A DNA stretch of 64,000 nt. Source: Narthecium ossifragum. Lineage: Eukaryota; Streptophyta; Magnoliopsida; Dioscoreales; Nartheciaceae. The translations under genes were made by a program, and so were the position numbers. This document shows positions 10,039 to 21,349 of this stretch, piece after piece (positions within the stretch are counted from its first letter, which is position 1; every line of letters starts with the position of its first letter). The DNA is taken from contig OY986971.1 in assembly GCA_963920575.1 (NCBI GenBank), forward strand, positions 10,232,779-10,296,778, written 5' to 3'. The notes under the pieces are model-generated. The model ran no database searches and was not told the DNA's origin. It worked only from the letters and a program-made list of their open reading frames with translations.

Positions 10039-10677
10039 GTCGGGTAGTTCCTCTCCTGGTTCTTCAGCTGGCGAGAACCATAGGCAACTTACGTGCCCCT
10101 CCTGCATGAGGACACACCCCAAACCCTCACCGCTGGCGTCGCAGTAGACACTGTAACCAACACCTCGCTCGGGGACGATCAGCATCGGCGTACTGGTCAA
10201 CCTGGTGCTCAGCTCTACGAAGGCTCGCTCACTAGCATCATCCCACACGAACGGGACGGCCTTCTGTGTCAGTCTGGTCAACGGTCCGGTGACTCTGAAG
10301 AAGTCCCGCATGAACCACCTGTAGTACCCCGCCAGGCCCAGGAAACTGCGAACCTCGAACACTGTCCTCGGTCTTTGCCACTGTACCACTGCCTCGACCT
10401 TGGCGGGGTCGACTGAGATCCCTGCTGCCGACACCACGTGTCCAAGGAATCCCACTTCTGCAAGCCAAAACTCACACTTGGAAGTCCTGGCATATAGCCG
10501 ATGCTCCCGAAGTAGCTGCAATACTGTCGCCAAGTGTCGCTCGTGCTCCGCCTCTGACCAAGAGTACATAAGGATGTTGTCGACGAACACCACCATGAAC
10601 TCGTCTAGGAAAGGCCGGAAGATCCTCTGCATGAAATCCATGAACGCTGCTGGTGCGTTCGTCAGCCCAAATGGCAT
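10036..10677 (-). pseudogene. Element B reverse transcriptase C-half and RNase H start
   Basis: The segment begins [14 protein letters not shown], continues with the catalytic box, the thumb ([26 protein letters not shown]) and the RNase H start ([16 protein letters not shown]). The catalytic YxDD box reads FVDN, so the second aspartate is lost; an ordinary GAC to AAC change would explain it. After the RNase H GHV segment the frame shifts, and element A interrupts at the NYPT position. The N-terminal half lies at 10894-11160 beyond the 211-bp insertion. Confidence 0.85.
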
Positions 10678-10888
10678 TGGTTCTTCCTGAGAAGATACAG
10701 TTTAATCTTTGAAGTTGACCCATGTACCTAAATCTGCTCGAATAGGCTCGTTTACGCTCCAAAGTTGATCTAACTTCTGCTGAAGGCTCTTGTACCTGAA
10801 ATACCATGAAGATTATTAGAAATACCTTGCTCGAAGACTAATAAAGGTAAATTAAGGGGTTAAGTTGTGTACTTTTCACGTCTCATCA
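10678..10888 (-). mobile_element. 211-bp mini solo LTR inside element B RT
   Basis: TGATGAGACGTG...GAAGAACCA on the minus strand, flanked by 5-bp duplications ggcat (10673-10677 and 10889-10893). Removing it and one duplication makes the RT frame continuous. Its first part resembles the start of the Athila-like LTR H (57412 leftward: TGATGAGTCAC, then a shared AGGTACAAGAG motif), but it is about eight times shorter. It could be an internally deleted LTR or a miniature LTR family. Confidence 0.75.
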
Positions 10889-11160
10889 GGCATCACCACG
10901 AACTCGTACAGACCGTACCGAGTCCGGAATGCCATCTTCGGGATGTCGCAATCCCGAACCCTCAACTGGTGGTAGCCAGTGCGGAGATCGATCTTCGAGA
11001 ACACTGAAGATCCTCGCAGCTGGTCAAACATGTCGTCGATCCTCGGCATCGGATACTTGTTCTTCACCGTCACCCTGCTGAGCCGCCTGTAGTCTATGCA
11101 AAGTCGAAGGGTACCATCCTTCTTCTTTACGAACAACACTGGCGCCCCCCAGGAAGACAT
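10889..11160 (-). pseudogene. Element B reverse transcriptase N-half
   Basis: It contains [36 protein letters not shown] and [15 protein letters not shown], the conserved first RT motifs with the first catalytic aspartate intact (KIDL). It ends at VVMP where the 211-bp LTR interrupts. A stop and a frameshift separate it from the protease segment. Confidence 0.85.
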
Positions 11161-11195
11161 GCTGGGACGGATGAAACCTCTGCTGGTCAGCTAAT

Positions 11196-11804
11196 CTAGC
11201 AGGTCCTCAACTCACTCTGCTCTGTTGGTGCTATCCTGAAAGCTGGGAGAGAGATCGGAGCGGTATCTGGTACTAGGTCGATCTCGAAATCGACCTCTCT
11301 GCGCGGTGGAAGCCCTGACAACACCTCGGGAAACACGCCGGTGTAGTCGCACACGATCCTGGGAAAGCTGCGTTGCTGTACTCCCTCAGAACCGGATAGG
11401 GACAGGCTGGCCAACAAGGCTGAGAGCTCGCTGCCACGCCTCCCTACACCACAAGCAAAGGAATCGGCGAAGAACCGATCCCCCAACAACACAAACCGTG
11501 TCTCGTCGGGTGTCCAAGCGACCACCCTCTGGCGATCACAGTTGATGACGGCTCGGTATGTTGCCAACCAGTCCATACCGAGTATCACGTCAAAGCCGAT
11601 CATGTCTAGTACCCACAGGTCTAGATAGACCCGGAGGCCTCCAACCTCCAACGAACATGATCGGCAGACCCAGGCTACCCTGACTGCCCCGCCGATCAGT
11701 GAGTCCACAGACTGTGTCATCTCTAGCCGACTCGTCTCTAACCCTAACGATGCCATGCACATGCTAGCAATGTAGGAGTGAGACGCCCCTGAATCTTTCA
11801 GCAC
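11196..11804 (-). pseudogene. Element B aspartic protease and linker to RT
   Basis: The active site is DSGASHSYI near the N-terminus and LGMDWLATYRAVINCD follows. A linker (VFPEVLSGLPPRREVDFEID) leads to the RT, and the segment ends in a premature stop after SELRTC. The layout is typical of chromovirus polyproteins. Confidence 0.8.
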
Positions 11805-12056
11805 ATCTACTAAGGAACTAGAAAGCTGAAAGATACCTCTGAGGACGGATGGCTCTGCCGTGGCCTGCTGGTACTGCTGCGGCTGCTGGTATTGTAAAGG
11901 TTGCTGGTACTGCGGTGGCGGCTGATACAGCTGAACGGTGTCCTGCTGCTAGTGAACTGGGAGGGCAAACACCTGCCCCCGCTGGCCGCCTCCACCTCTA
12001 GGACTCCCCGATCCGCGCCCACCCCTGCTCCCTTGCCAGGCACCAGACCCTCCGCC

Positions 12057-12395
12057 TCAACTGCCTTGCGGCATAGCGCTTCGCGCTCCTCGCGAAGGAC
12101 AGTCTCTACGGTAGTGCCCCGACTTCTCGCACTGGAAGCACGTGGTCAACGCGCTACTAGGCTGCTGACCCTGGCCTCCCCCAGATGGAGCCTGCCCAAA
12201 TGGCCCGACCATCAGTAGAAACGGGGCTGGTGGGCTCGGTAGTGGTTGCTGGTACTGTAGTGCACGCGACGGCTGCTGCTGAAAGGGTCGCTGACGCCGC
12301 GGCTGCCCTCTACCAAACCCCCCTCTGCCCTGGGGTCGCTGCTTCATGCTAGTGAAGGGTGCCGGTGGAACTACCCGGCACCTATCGTCCCGCAA
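12057..12395 (-). pseudogene. Element B gag zinc-knuckle segment
   Basis: A CX2CX4HX4C knuckle, CFQCEKSGHYRRDC, follows a Gln, Arg and Pro-rich basic stretch that probably binds nucleic acid. A frame break separates it from the gag core. Confidence 0.75.
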
Positions 12396-12440
12396 CTGAG
12401 CCTCTACTGCTCAGGTGCAGTTCAGGATCGCTGAGTACGA

Positions 12441-13148
12441 CTAGAAGCAGTGTGAGCTGATCTGCCGCCGGATCTCTGGTCGAAGTCCCCACTTGAACTG
12501 CTGCACCCTGCTTGTCTGATATGCTGCAACTGCCCCTGCAAACCGAACAAGGTGTGTGAACCTGGGGGCATACTGCTGAACGGAGCGAGTACCCTGCAAG
12601 AGGGACTGGTACTCGCGGGTCAGGGCGTCACGTGCACTCGCTGGGAAGTGCACATCCAAGAACATCGCCCTGAACTCCTCCCATAGTGGCACCTCTCCGT
12701 CACTGGTGTGTTGGGCGGTGCGCCACCAGTCACGGGCGTCTCCATCGAGCTGGAACGCCGTGAGGGTGACCCGAACCCGGTCGTCCTCGACGAAGAGATC
12801 ATCCAGGACGCGTGAGACTCCGTCGAGCCAGTCATCCGCTGCGATCGGATCTGCAGACCTACCGATGAACCTAGGTGGGCTCAGCCGCTGGAAAGCCATC
12901 GTGATAGCCATCGAGGCCCACCCATCAACAGGAACATGGGCCTCCTCCTCAGCGAGGAAGACCTCTGCCTGCGCGATCGAAACCGCCGCTGGTGATGGTA
13001 CAGTCCGTCTAGCCCGGACCACCCTGACTGGAGCAGTCCTATCCGGTCGGGCGGGTCGACCAGGTTGTGTCCCACCCTGACCGGCAACCGAAGGTCGGCC
13101 GCTAGCTCCCGATATCTGCATGATCACCAACAGCAAACGAGCTTTCAC
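12441..13148 (-). pseudogene. Element B gag core
   Basis: 235 codons. The retrotrans_gag-type core runs from about residue 85 (PPRFIGRSADPIAADDWL) through ARDWWRTAQ and WEEFRAMFLDVHFP to QFKWGLRPEIRRQI. It lies about 155 bp after the primer site. The frame is lost after SSHCF, before the knuckle segment. Confidence 0.75.
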
Positions 13149-13302
13149 TCGTCAGAACGGCAAAACAACCAACATAACAATAAAGTGGAAGACATACACA
13201 ACACAAAGAGAGCATGCAAGGATGTTCTAGACATAGAACTATCCCAGCCCACGCTCAATCTCAACCGAAACCTGATCCTACTCCCTGGGATCTACAGCCT
13301 AT

Positions 13303-13314
13303 GTTCTGATACCA
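13303..13314 (-). other. Primer-binding site, iMet type (element B)
   Basis: Minus-strand TGGTATCAGAAC lies three bases after the LTR end CACGACA. It fits initiator-Met tRNA with one change from TGGTATCAGAGC. This shows that P4 is a 5' LTR and not a solo LTR. Confidence 0.85.
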
Positions 13315-14586
13315 AGTTGTCGTGCCCCGACCCGCGTAGGCCCAGCCGGGTCGGGCGACGCGAACCGGAACGTAACCTACTGCGGAAATTTTGGCGAGGT
13401 TTCCCTCTAATCATAGTGGTCTCCCTAGCAATTTATAATCATCATGTATTATACAACAATCACAAACCTCAAAAACTGAAATTGAATATATACAAATCCT
13501 CAACATAGTAAAAGTTATACAAAATCTCTCCCGTAGGAGGCTAACTAAACAGAGGGTAGAACTGACGATCACCGCACCTCAAGCACCGCCAGACGCCGCC
13601 ACATCACCAAACACCGGCCCGGTAGGGGCGACCGAAGAAGAGCTAGCGCCAGCACCTGCAAAACGCAGCCCGGGTAGGAGTGAGCACTAAGCTCAACAGG
13701 GACACTACACTACGACACTCACAAGGGAGGGAACACAACAGTGCCGCCCCCAAGTCTACCCTAGGTGTATACAAGGGTCCCATAACCCTACCGGAAGTCC
13801 GTGAACGCAGGCCCAAAACATTGCAGACTCACAACGGGACACTGAACACTGTTTGGCGAGCAAGGACACCGCTGGGCAGGCACTCCTCGACCCAAGAGTC
13901 AAGAACATCGGGCTCTGGCTACACCTAAGATACAACTTGGAGTCGACACGACCTCTAAACATCAAACCACATGTATTCATGTCATCTAACCCTATCATCA
14001 AAAAATGACTGAATACTTCGAGTCCTGCACCAAGCTACCCGCAAAGGTCCTAGAGCTAGATCCAAACTACCCGAAAGCCCCGGATCGATGATCAACCCAT
14101 CGCCAACGTCGTACACAGATGCAACTAATGCACAAAGCAATGCATGTTATAAGCACACGTAGGAATATACAGATAAGCATGCATCAGTATATGATCGTAT
14201 ATCAAACAAGGTCTGGGCACGGCACCCTGCCGGCCCGGGGTGGTGAACAGGTAAGTAAGGTCTAGGAGCAGCTACAGTGGTACCACCACGAACTATCAGC
14301 AGTCCACCACAACACCTGTATCGGGAAGCAGCCCCGCAAACAACAGCTCACAGATATCATAGATAAAGCCCTCGGCGCACGCCGACATGCAAGGCTAGGG
14401 AAAGCTGTAGGGCTACCCGCCCGTTTATTCTAAACATCCCGGAAGTCATCACTCCCCCGGTTCATCATTGCCCCTATTATAGGGCTAACATGCTTAAACA
14501 TATGTACCATGTATAAGACAGTAAAGAAAACCGTCATACAAAGCCCCGCGGGCAAAAGCCACTTGAAAACACCCCTCATCCACTAA

Positions 14587-14823
14587 GAGATCGATCTCCC
14601 TTCCCAAGGGGATCGATTTTCTTAGTACTTAGGAGAAAACTCGTCCCTGTCAACCGAAGGAGATCGATCTTCTCCACCAGAAGGATCGATCTTCTTCGTG
14701 ACATGGAACCCGCCACCTCAGCCTAGGCATGGATCGATCTCTCTTCAGCCGAGGGATCGATCCTGCTCGGGCTGGGCATGACGCCTCACAAAAGATCGAT
14801 CTTCCCTCAAGGGAGATCGATCC
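14587..14823. promoter_or_regulatory. Palindrome cluster 2 in LTR P4
   Basis: About seven GATCGATC-type dyads (AGATCGATCT, GGATCGATCC and mixed forms) lie downstream of the TATA box in LTR orientation, in the presumed leader. Confidence 0.55.
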
Positions 14824-15160
14824 GAATGGGTTCTCCGGCGACCGGACGGTGGGAAATACCGCCAGAAAATAAAACCAAATCCCCCAAAACTCTGGGATCT
14901 GATAGATCAAGAAACCACGAGTCCAAAATCGGTGAAATCATGGAAAATAAACATGTATTTTAATAGATCTAAGCAAAAGATTACAATCAAACCGGAAAAA
15001 CTCCAAAACCCCAAAAGATTGTAGGTAGGATCCTAACCTATGCAATAACAGCTTCAATCCAAACTACTAGGCCTTAGATCTTCCTCAAACGAAGCCAAAT
15101 CCAGCAAAAACACGGCTGAAATCTCGGATTTTCCAAAAAATCAAAAGAAAAGGTTTCGTT

Positions 15161-15170
15161 CATTTTATAG
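15161..15170 (-). promoter_or_regulatory. TATA box in LTR P4
   Basis: Minus-strand CTATAAAATG. The same motif occurs in P6 (47271-47280), and TGCCTATAAAG occurs in P5 (42210-42220). Confidence 0.5.
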
Positions 15171-15186
15171 ACGAACTAATCGACTC

Positions 15187-15292
15187 AAGAGAGATCGATC
15201 TCTTTTGAGAAAGAGATCGATCTTCCTTGTCAAATCGAGTTTGACTTTCTGGCACTAAGAGATCGATCTTCTAGCTAGGGAGATCGATCCCT
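15187..15292. promoter_or_regulatory. Palindrome cluster 1 in LTR P4, upstream of TATA
   Basis: Four dyads, including GAGATCGATCTC and AAGAGATCGATCTT. The nearest lies about 20 bp upstream of the TATA box in LTR orientation. Confidence 0.6.
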
Positions 15293-15488
15293 TAGGTGCA
15301 GAAAGCTAGACTTGGGCTAAAACTTAAGCCCAAGCCCGAATCTTTCGATCCCGGGTCCCACTAATCATTCTATCTAAACATTTCCACAAACATAATCAGT
15401 GTGTGCACACGCGAGTGTGAAACTAACCGACAAGGCGTAATTTTGCCAAATTGTCCTTGCGGTCCACAACGAGCCACATGAGTAGAGG

Positions 15489-17770
15489 TGTGAGGACCTG
15501 TCCCTCTACCCCTGTGGCTCGTTGTAGACCGCAAGGGCAATTTGTTAAATTGTGCCTTGTTGGTTTGTTTCACACCCGCGTGTGCACACACTGACCTTGT
15601 TTGTGTTAGTGTTTGTTTAGAATGGCTAGGTGAACCCGGGATCGAAAGATCCGGACTTGGGCTTGAGTTCTTGCCCAAGTTTAGCTTTCAGCACAAAGAG
15701 GATTGATCCTTCCTAGCTAGAAGATCGATCCTTGTGGTGCCCGAAAGTTTTGTGAAATCGTCATGAAGGATCGATCCTCCCTTCAGGAAGGATCGATCAT
15801 TCATAAGTCGGTTGGTTTTCTGCTTCGCGAGGACGGCCGCCGTTGGCCGTCGCTCTCCCCTGTCAGAGAGGGAAGACTTCCCCTCCCCTTCCCTCACTTT
15901 TTCCCCCTTTCCCGGCTGTCCCTTCCCCTTTCCCTCCTTTTCTCCTTCCCCACTTTCCTTCTTCTTCTTCTCTTCTCTTCTCTTCCGAAGCTCTGTTTTT
16001 CTCTCCCTTTACCGCCGGCGAGCTTCTTTCCCTCCGTTCTCCCTCCTCCGACCATCTTTTTCGGCGTTCTAAGGCTCGTTGGATATCCCTGAAGTGGTTT
16101 GGAGGCTTGTTAGTGATCAAATCGCGGGGAATCAGCCAAGGAAAGCGCAGCTAGGTAGGGTTATACCTACTGATTTCTTTTCGGGTTTTCTTGAGATTTA
16201 GCCGTTGGATCTTGTTGATCCTTGTTTTGTTGGATTTTTTATGCCTATTAGAATTACTAATTTAAGTTTCATGTTGATCAGTTGAGATTTGAGTAGGTTT
16301 TATGCATGATTAGTCTCGGATTTCTGGTTTTCTGCTGTTCTTGAAGAACAGCCGGCTTGCGGTGAGTTTTTCGGCCGGCTTGTACATGATCTTGGCTTTT
16401 GATAAACATAAGAGTTGTAGAGCTATTCGTTAGCTTTCTATTCAATCTTGTTTCGTAATTTTCCGATTTTTCTACGATTTCTTATGAATTTTTTGCTGAA
16501 GGGCTGCGTTGCAGCAATTAATGGGTATGTTAGTTTGATTAACGATTTTGATTAGCGTTTTCTTGTTAATCCAACCGTTGGATGATTATGAATTTTGGTT
16601 ATGTTGATACTGGTATATACACCTACTGGTGCCTAAGTTAGATCTTGAATCCGACGTCGTTTGGACGTCGGATCAATGGGATCAATTAGCCCCTAAATGG
16701 TGGTTTTGGGTGTTTTTTATTATAATATTATATTTTGGAATATAATATTATATTGTTACTGTTCATTCAGCGGTTTTCGGGGTTGCTTCCCGTTGCAGGA
16801 GTTCGCGGTTGACGGTCGTGGTACCGTCGTAATGCCGGGACCCGCTGCGGATCGGCTGGCAGCGGTTGGTGGTACCGCTGCAGCGATCCAGTAGACTTAT
16901 ATGATGCTTGGCATACTGTTGCATACTTTGCTTCTTATCTCTGTATGTCATAGCATGCATCGTTGCCTTGTGCATTAGTTGCATTGGTTAGGGCGTGGGT
17001 GGTCTTTGGGTCGCCGTCCCGAGGCTGGAAGCTCGGACTTAGCCCTAGGACCGGGGTTGGGCTGTTAGGACCCGGTTTGAATTGTGGTGTCCAGTCGATT
17101 CGATGATAAGCTTAGATGACTGGTACACTGGTTGCTTGATGATTGTAGAGGTCGTGGCGGCCTTGAGTCGGATGCTGAGGTGTAGCCGGTGTCCCACTGT
17201 GCTGACCTGTAGTATCGCCAGTGTTGTTCCTGTTACTGAGTGTCGTCCCTGGGCCTCAGGGACACGCGGTGGGGTTATGGGACCCATGTATACACCCAGG
17301 TCCTACTTGAAGGCGACACTGTTGCGGTTCCCTCTTCCTTCTGTGTGTCGTAGTGTAGATCCCTACTAAGCTTAGTGCTCACACCTACCCGGGCTGCGTT
17401 TTGGAGGTGCAGGCGTCAGTTCTTCCTCTGCGGCCCCTACCGGGCAGTTGGTTCGCGGTGCGGCGGCGCCTGGTGGCTTTTGAGAGGTGGTGATCGTTTA
17501 TTGCTTTTACCTTATGTTAATTAGTCTCCTACGGGAGTGATGTTGTATTCGAATCTTCCCCTCTCCGAGGATATGTATATTAACACTTTAAGTTTTAAAT
17601 CTGTGGTTCGAGGCTTCATTATAATATTGTCTTTTAATTGAGGTTGCTTTTGGTGATTTGCTAGGGAGACCAATAGGTTAGAGGGAACCCTCGCTGTTCT
17701 TTTCCGCGTTTTGTAGGTTCCAGTTCGCGTCGCCCGGCCCGGTTGGGCTTTCGCGGGTCGGGGCTCGACA
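15489..17770 (+). mobile_element. Solo LTR P2 (family P) inside P4
   Basis: TGTGAGGACC...GGCTCGACA, 2282 bp, flanked by agagg on both sides (15484-15488 and 17771-17775). It inserted 19 bp from the start of P4, in the opposite orientation, so the two LTRs abut head to head. It lacks a primer site and coding domains. It has the CT-rich segment (15880-16070) and no clear TATA box. Confidence 0.9.
15701..15808. promoter_or_regulatory. Palindrome cluster in LTR P2
   Basis: Four GATCGATCC-type dyads, one decayed (ggattgatcc), are followed by the CT-rich segment. The core is GGATCGATCC rather than the AGATCGATCT of P1. Confidence 0.55.
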
Positions 17771-17789
17771 AGAGGGACGGGTCCTCACA

Positions 17790-18043
17790 TGATATATATA
17801 TATCACATATATCCATGTACACACTGGGATCGTATAAACATTTAAGCACATTTGCACAATATAAGTGATATTGAGATAGAAATTTAAAACCACTTTTATC
17901 CGACCCCGGTGTGGGCATGACAATATTTCATTTATGTGTCTTTAGCGTTAACCACGTATTAATTGAAAATATTGTGTAATTCTGCCTATAATTTTGTGCG
18001 TTCTCAACGTGGAGATGGACGTGATGCATGTCAATATACATAA
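17790..18043. other. Flank of element B: possible old LTR tail
   Basis: AT-rich, beginning with a short TA repeat. The segment ending gtgggcatgaca (17923) resembles LTR 3' ends elsewhere in the window (for example cggggcatgaca at 49281), so B may have landed in an older LTR. No coding content is seen. Confidence 0.3.
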
Positions 18044-18970
18044 TTGAGCGTGTATTCATTGCTTATATTGTGCGATTGTGCATATGTGTTTGTGTATGTA
18101 ACCCTTTGTGTATCCATCACAATCTATGGCATCCAGCATTGAGCGCGTATTGGTTGCTTATATTGTGCGATTGTGGCTATGTTTTTGTACAAAAGAGTTT
18201 TCTGTTCATGGAGCCCGTATTGGTTGCTTATATTGTGCGATTGTGCCTATATTTTTGCACAAAAGAGTTCTTTGTACATGGATATGTGATGCATGGCATC
18301 CACCATTGAGCCCGTATTGGTTGCTTATATTGTGCGATTGTGCCTATGTTATTGTGCGATTGTGTCTATGTTTTTGCACGAATGAGTTGTGTACATGACA
18401 TCCAGCATTTAGGGCATATTGATTGGTTATATTGTGCGATTGTATCTATGTTTCTGCGCGAAAGAGTTATCTGTACATTGAGCAGTATTTGTTGCTTATA
18501 TTGTCCGATTGTGCCTATATTTTTCCGTAAAAGAGTTATTTGTACATGGATATGTGATACATGGCATCCACCATTGAGCGTGTATTGGTTGTTTATATTA
18601 TGTGATTGTGCCTATATTTTTACATGAAAGAGTTATCTGTTTATTGAGCGCGTATTAGTTGCTTATATTGTGTGATTGCACCTATCTTTTTGCGCGAAAG
18701 AATTATCTATTTATTGAGCGCATATTGGTTGCTTATGTTATGTGATTGTACCTATGTTTTTACGCGAAAGTGTTCTCTGTACATGGATATGTGATACATG
18801 GCATCTGCCATTGAGCGCATATTGATTGTGTATATTGTGCGTTTGTGCCTATGTTATTGTGCAATTGTGTCTATATTTTTACGTGAAAGAGTTCACTGTT
18901 CATTGAGCGCGTATTGGTTGCTTGCATTGTGAGATTGTGCCTATGTTTTTGCGTGAGAGACAATTTCTCA
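18044..18970. repeat. Degenerate tandem array, 70- and 96-bp units
   Basis: About 11 units, each starting TTGAGCGCGTATTGGTTGCT or a variant and continuing TATATTGTGCGATTGTGCCTATGT. Short units are about 70 bp. Long units (93-101 bp) add either a GGATATGTGATGCATGGCAT segment or an internal duplication of TTATTGTGCGATTGTG. The order of long and short units is irregular. Open frames over it are products of the repeat, not genes. Confidence 0.85.
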
Positions 18971-21349
18971 TAGGATACTTGGCATCCATTCAATTTAGTT
19001 AAATGAATCTATAGGACAAATAAGCGAAGATCCATTAATAATCGAGCAATTCAGCTAAATTGATGACAACTTAAAGCTTATTAATATTCAAGGAAAACAT
19101 AAGCGAAGATCCATTCAAGATAGCTAAATGAAATTAGAGGACAAATAAGACAATTTGTCTTAGGATGGCAATGCAACATTAATGAAATAAGTGGTTCCAA
19201 CAACTCACATTGTCGCCGATAATTATTCAAACAAGTGGTTGCTTATTTTAGTAAAAATAAGTATACACCCCTATTCAACCATCAATTATAAATCTTAGAA
19301 GGCCTTCACAGGGTGGCAAACTGCACCGGTCTATCAACTGTTAGTCGTTGCATCTCTAAGTTTCCTGATTTGAAGGTCATAAACAGACTGATTGACATGT
19401 CAGCATGAAATTAGTTAGTAAATTGGCAACAAAAACGTTCGCAAATGGAAGTTTTATTACTTACAGGTGCACTGGTGCAGCAGAAGCTACAAGCTAAAAT
19501 CGTTCAGACACCTTCATCAATCCACTATACAGCAAGGGTGAAATAAATTTAAATTTCAGTGCTAATTTGAACTGAAATCGTGTAGGCACCTTCATTACTT
19601 ACAGTTGCACTGGTGCAGCTGAAGTTACAAGCTGAAATCGTTCAGGCACCTTCATCAATCCACTATACATCCAAGAACCATCTTTGAGACTCAACTATTT
19701 ATCTCTCAAGATGTGATCTCAGATGCTAAGAGAATTCTAAATATAATATTCGAATCCAAAAATAACTTGAACACTCTATTCACTATAAAGTTCAAGAAGC
19801 ATATCTAGATACATTTCATTTCCAGACGATGTAATTGGAATCAGCCCATTTGATCCAATTCAAATGTTTCAGAAGATAGGTATTCAGAAACATGGCTATA
19901 ATGGAATTTTTTTCAAGTGTCAAAAGCGTGAGCAACTCTTAAACCAAATATTCAAGGGTTCCAAATTAATTAGCACCATGAATGACACCTACGTGCGCTC
20001 TGAGGCTCTGAATCTAGCATGAAAATCTGCAGGAACACATTGAACATCAATCACCATTATATCACCTTTATTTTTCTGTAATAAAAAATAAAGAACAAAT
20101 GAAGATTTAAACTGTTAACAAGAAACAAAATCATTTTCAATTTCTGGAATATATAGCAAAGACAAACACTCAGGATAAGAACATACAAACATGGTTCGTA
20201 CAAATGTTAAATGTTAACAACTTTATATTGTTTTTATGGCCAAAGTGCACATTCCTATGGAATTAGTGGACAGTAATAGGCAGAGAGAATAGTGGGCAGA
20301 GAAATAGCAATTTCAAGTAATATTCTTTAACCAAGCTCATGCTCAAATAGATTAGAATTTTAAGTGACTAAAAGTCAAAGTGCATATGCATCTCTACATT
20401 ACAAGGTTATAGTTCGACTGGAGCAATGAATGGAAACTGGTTGTCTGCTGAACTTATGGAAAGCCTCCTACATAACCAAAATGAAAGCAATATCAGCAAA
20501 TCAGTCTACTTCCAAAATCATCAGAGAAATCTGGAAACTAAGATACATTCCATATGTCTATGAATCAAAGAATTGGAGAATGGACAAGTCATACGATCTA
20601 TACTTTTAAAAGCAAATTTTTTTTTTGAACAAACAGCAAGAAGTTCAACTAGCCAAAGTCGCAACAGACTCCTAACACAATAACCCATGATCCCAAACCC
20701 TTGCTAACAACAAATCATGAATTAGAGCACAAATGCTCAAAAATTTCAAAATCAACCCTTTAAAAGCTAAGATCTTTCACTCAAGAGATTTTTCAGTCAA
20801 TTCCCAAGGCCATCCTACTACGCAACATTCAATTTATAAACCAATTACTCATGACACTAGATCATTCTACTAAACCGAACCAAAAAATATAGCAAGAACA
20901 ACTATACTTTTCAACACCGATTCTTTGTTATACTCGCAAAGGCATCATACAAATTCACACTATCTGTCAACCCATACAATTCACTGAGCAATTAATTTTA
21001 TAAGAAAACGCCACCAATTGGAGGGAGAAAAGCTCTCACAAAATTCTGTACCAATTCTCCCAAACCCATGTTTTTTCAACGCAATCTAACAAACTCAACC
21101 TTCCTCATGATCCAAAAGGTAGTCATGTAAAATCAAACCACGAGGTACAACAAAGACACTAACAAATTTAACTTTACACTCTCCAAAAGCTCAAACTTTT
21201 CCAACGAAACACGCCAAATTCAAGCCGCCCATCATAGAGCTCGATCTTAAAACGAATTCCCTTAGCCCCCAATCTAGTCAACTAAAACCAAATAAAAAAT
21301 CCAAATCAAACCAACTCGTAGGAGGGTTACAGTGGTGGAGACCACACAC
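18971..21349. other. AT-rich intron or intergenic DNA downstream of TruA-like exon 1
   Basis: No further exon of the TruA-like gene was recognised on the minus strand, and no element with clear ends was seen. A 76-bp segment is directly repeated (19456-19531 and 19594-19669, period 138). Confidence 0.4.
19456..19669. repeat. Direct repeat, 138-bp period
   Basis: Two copies of attacttacag(g/t)tgcactgg followed by matching sequence through caatccactatac, with few mismatches. A third short piece of the unit (ctgaaatcgtgtaggcacct) lies between them. Confidence 0.7.

Larger units (their letters stand above)
10039..17789 (-). mobile_element. Element B: decayed Ty3-gypsy, chromovirus-like
   Basis: The minus-strand order is 5' LTR (P4, 17789-13318, interrupted by P2), iMet primer site (13303-13314), gag, zinc knuckle, protease, reverse transcriptase, then the start of RNase H, where element A is inserted. 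Integrase and 3' LTR lie beyond the left edge. Long LTRs of about 2.2 kb and an iMet primer site fit the Tekay/Del group, but that rests on structure only. The reading frame is broken several times, so the copy is dead. Confidence 0.8.
13318..17789 (-). repeat. 5' LTR of element B (P4), split by P2
   Basis: The parts are 13318-15488 and 17776-17789 (minus), with P2 and a duplicated agagg in between. The LTR begins TGTGAGGACC at 17789 and ends CACGACA at 13318, about 2.19 kb without P2. It has a TATA box at 15161-15170 and palindrome clusters on both sides of it. The flank at 17790 is tgata; the matching duplication is outside the window. Confidence 0.85.

Noticed and set aside
18028..18627. 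Repeat-containing open frames of 93-96 codons
   Set aside because: They arise from the tandem array; the frame changes between units and they have no start or stop shared by units.
19300..19700. Minus-strand segments with splice-like borders as possible later TruA exons
   Set aside because: The translated pieces lack the conserved TruA motifs expected after exon 1 (for example the Arg-Thr-Asp catalytic segment).
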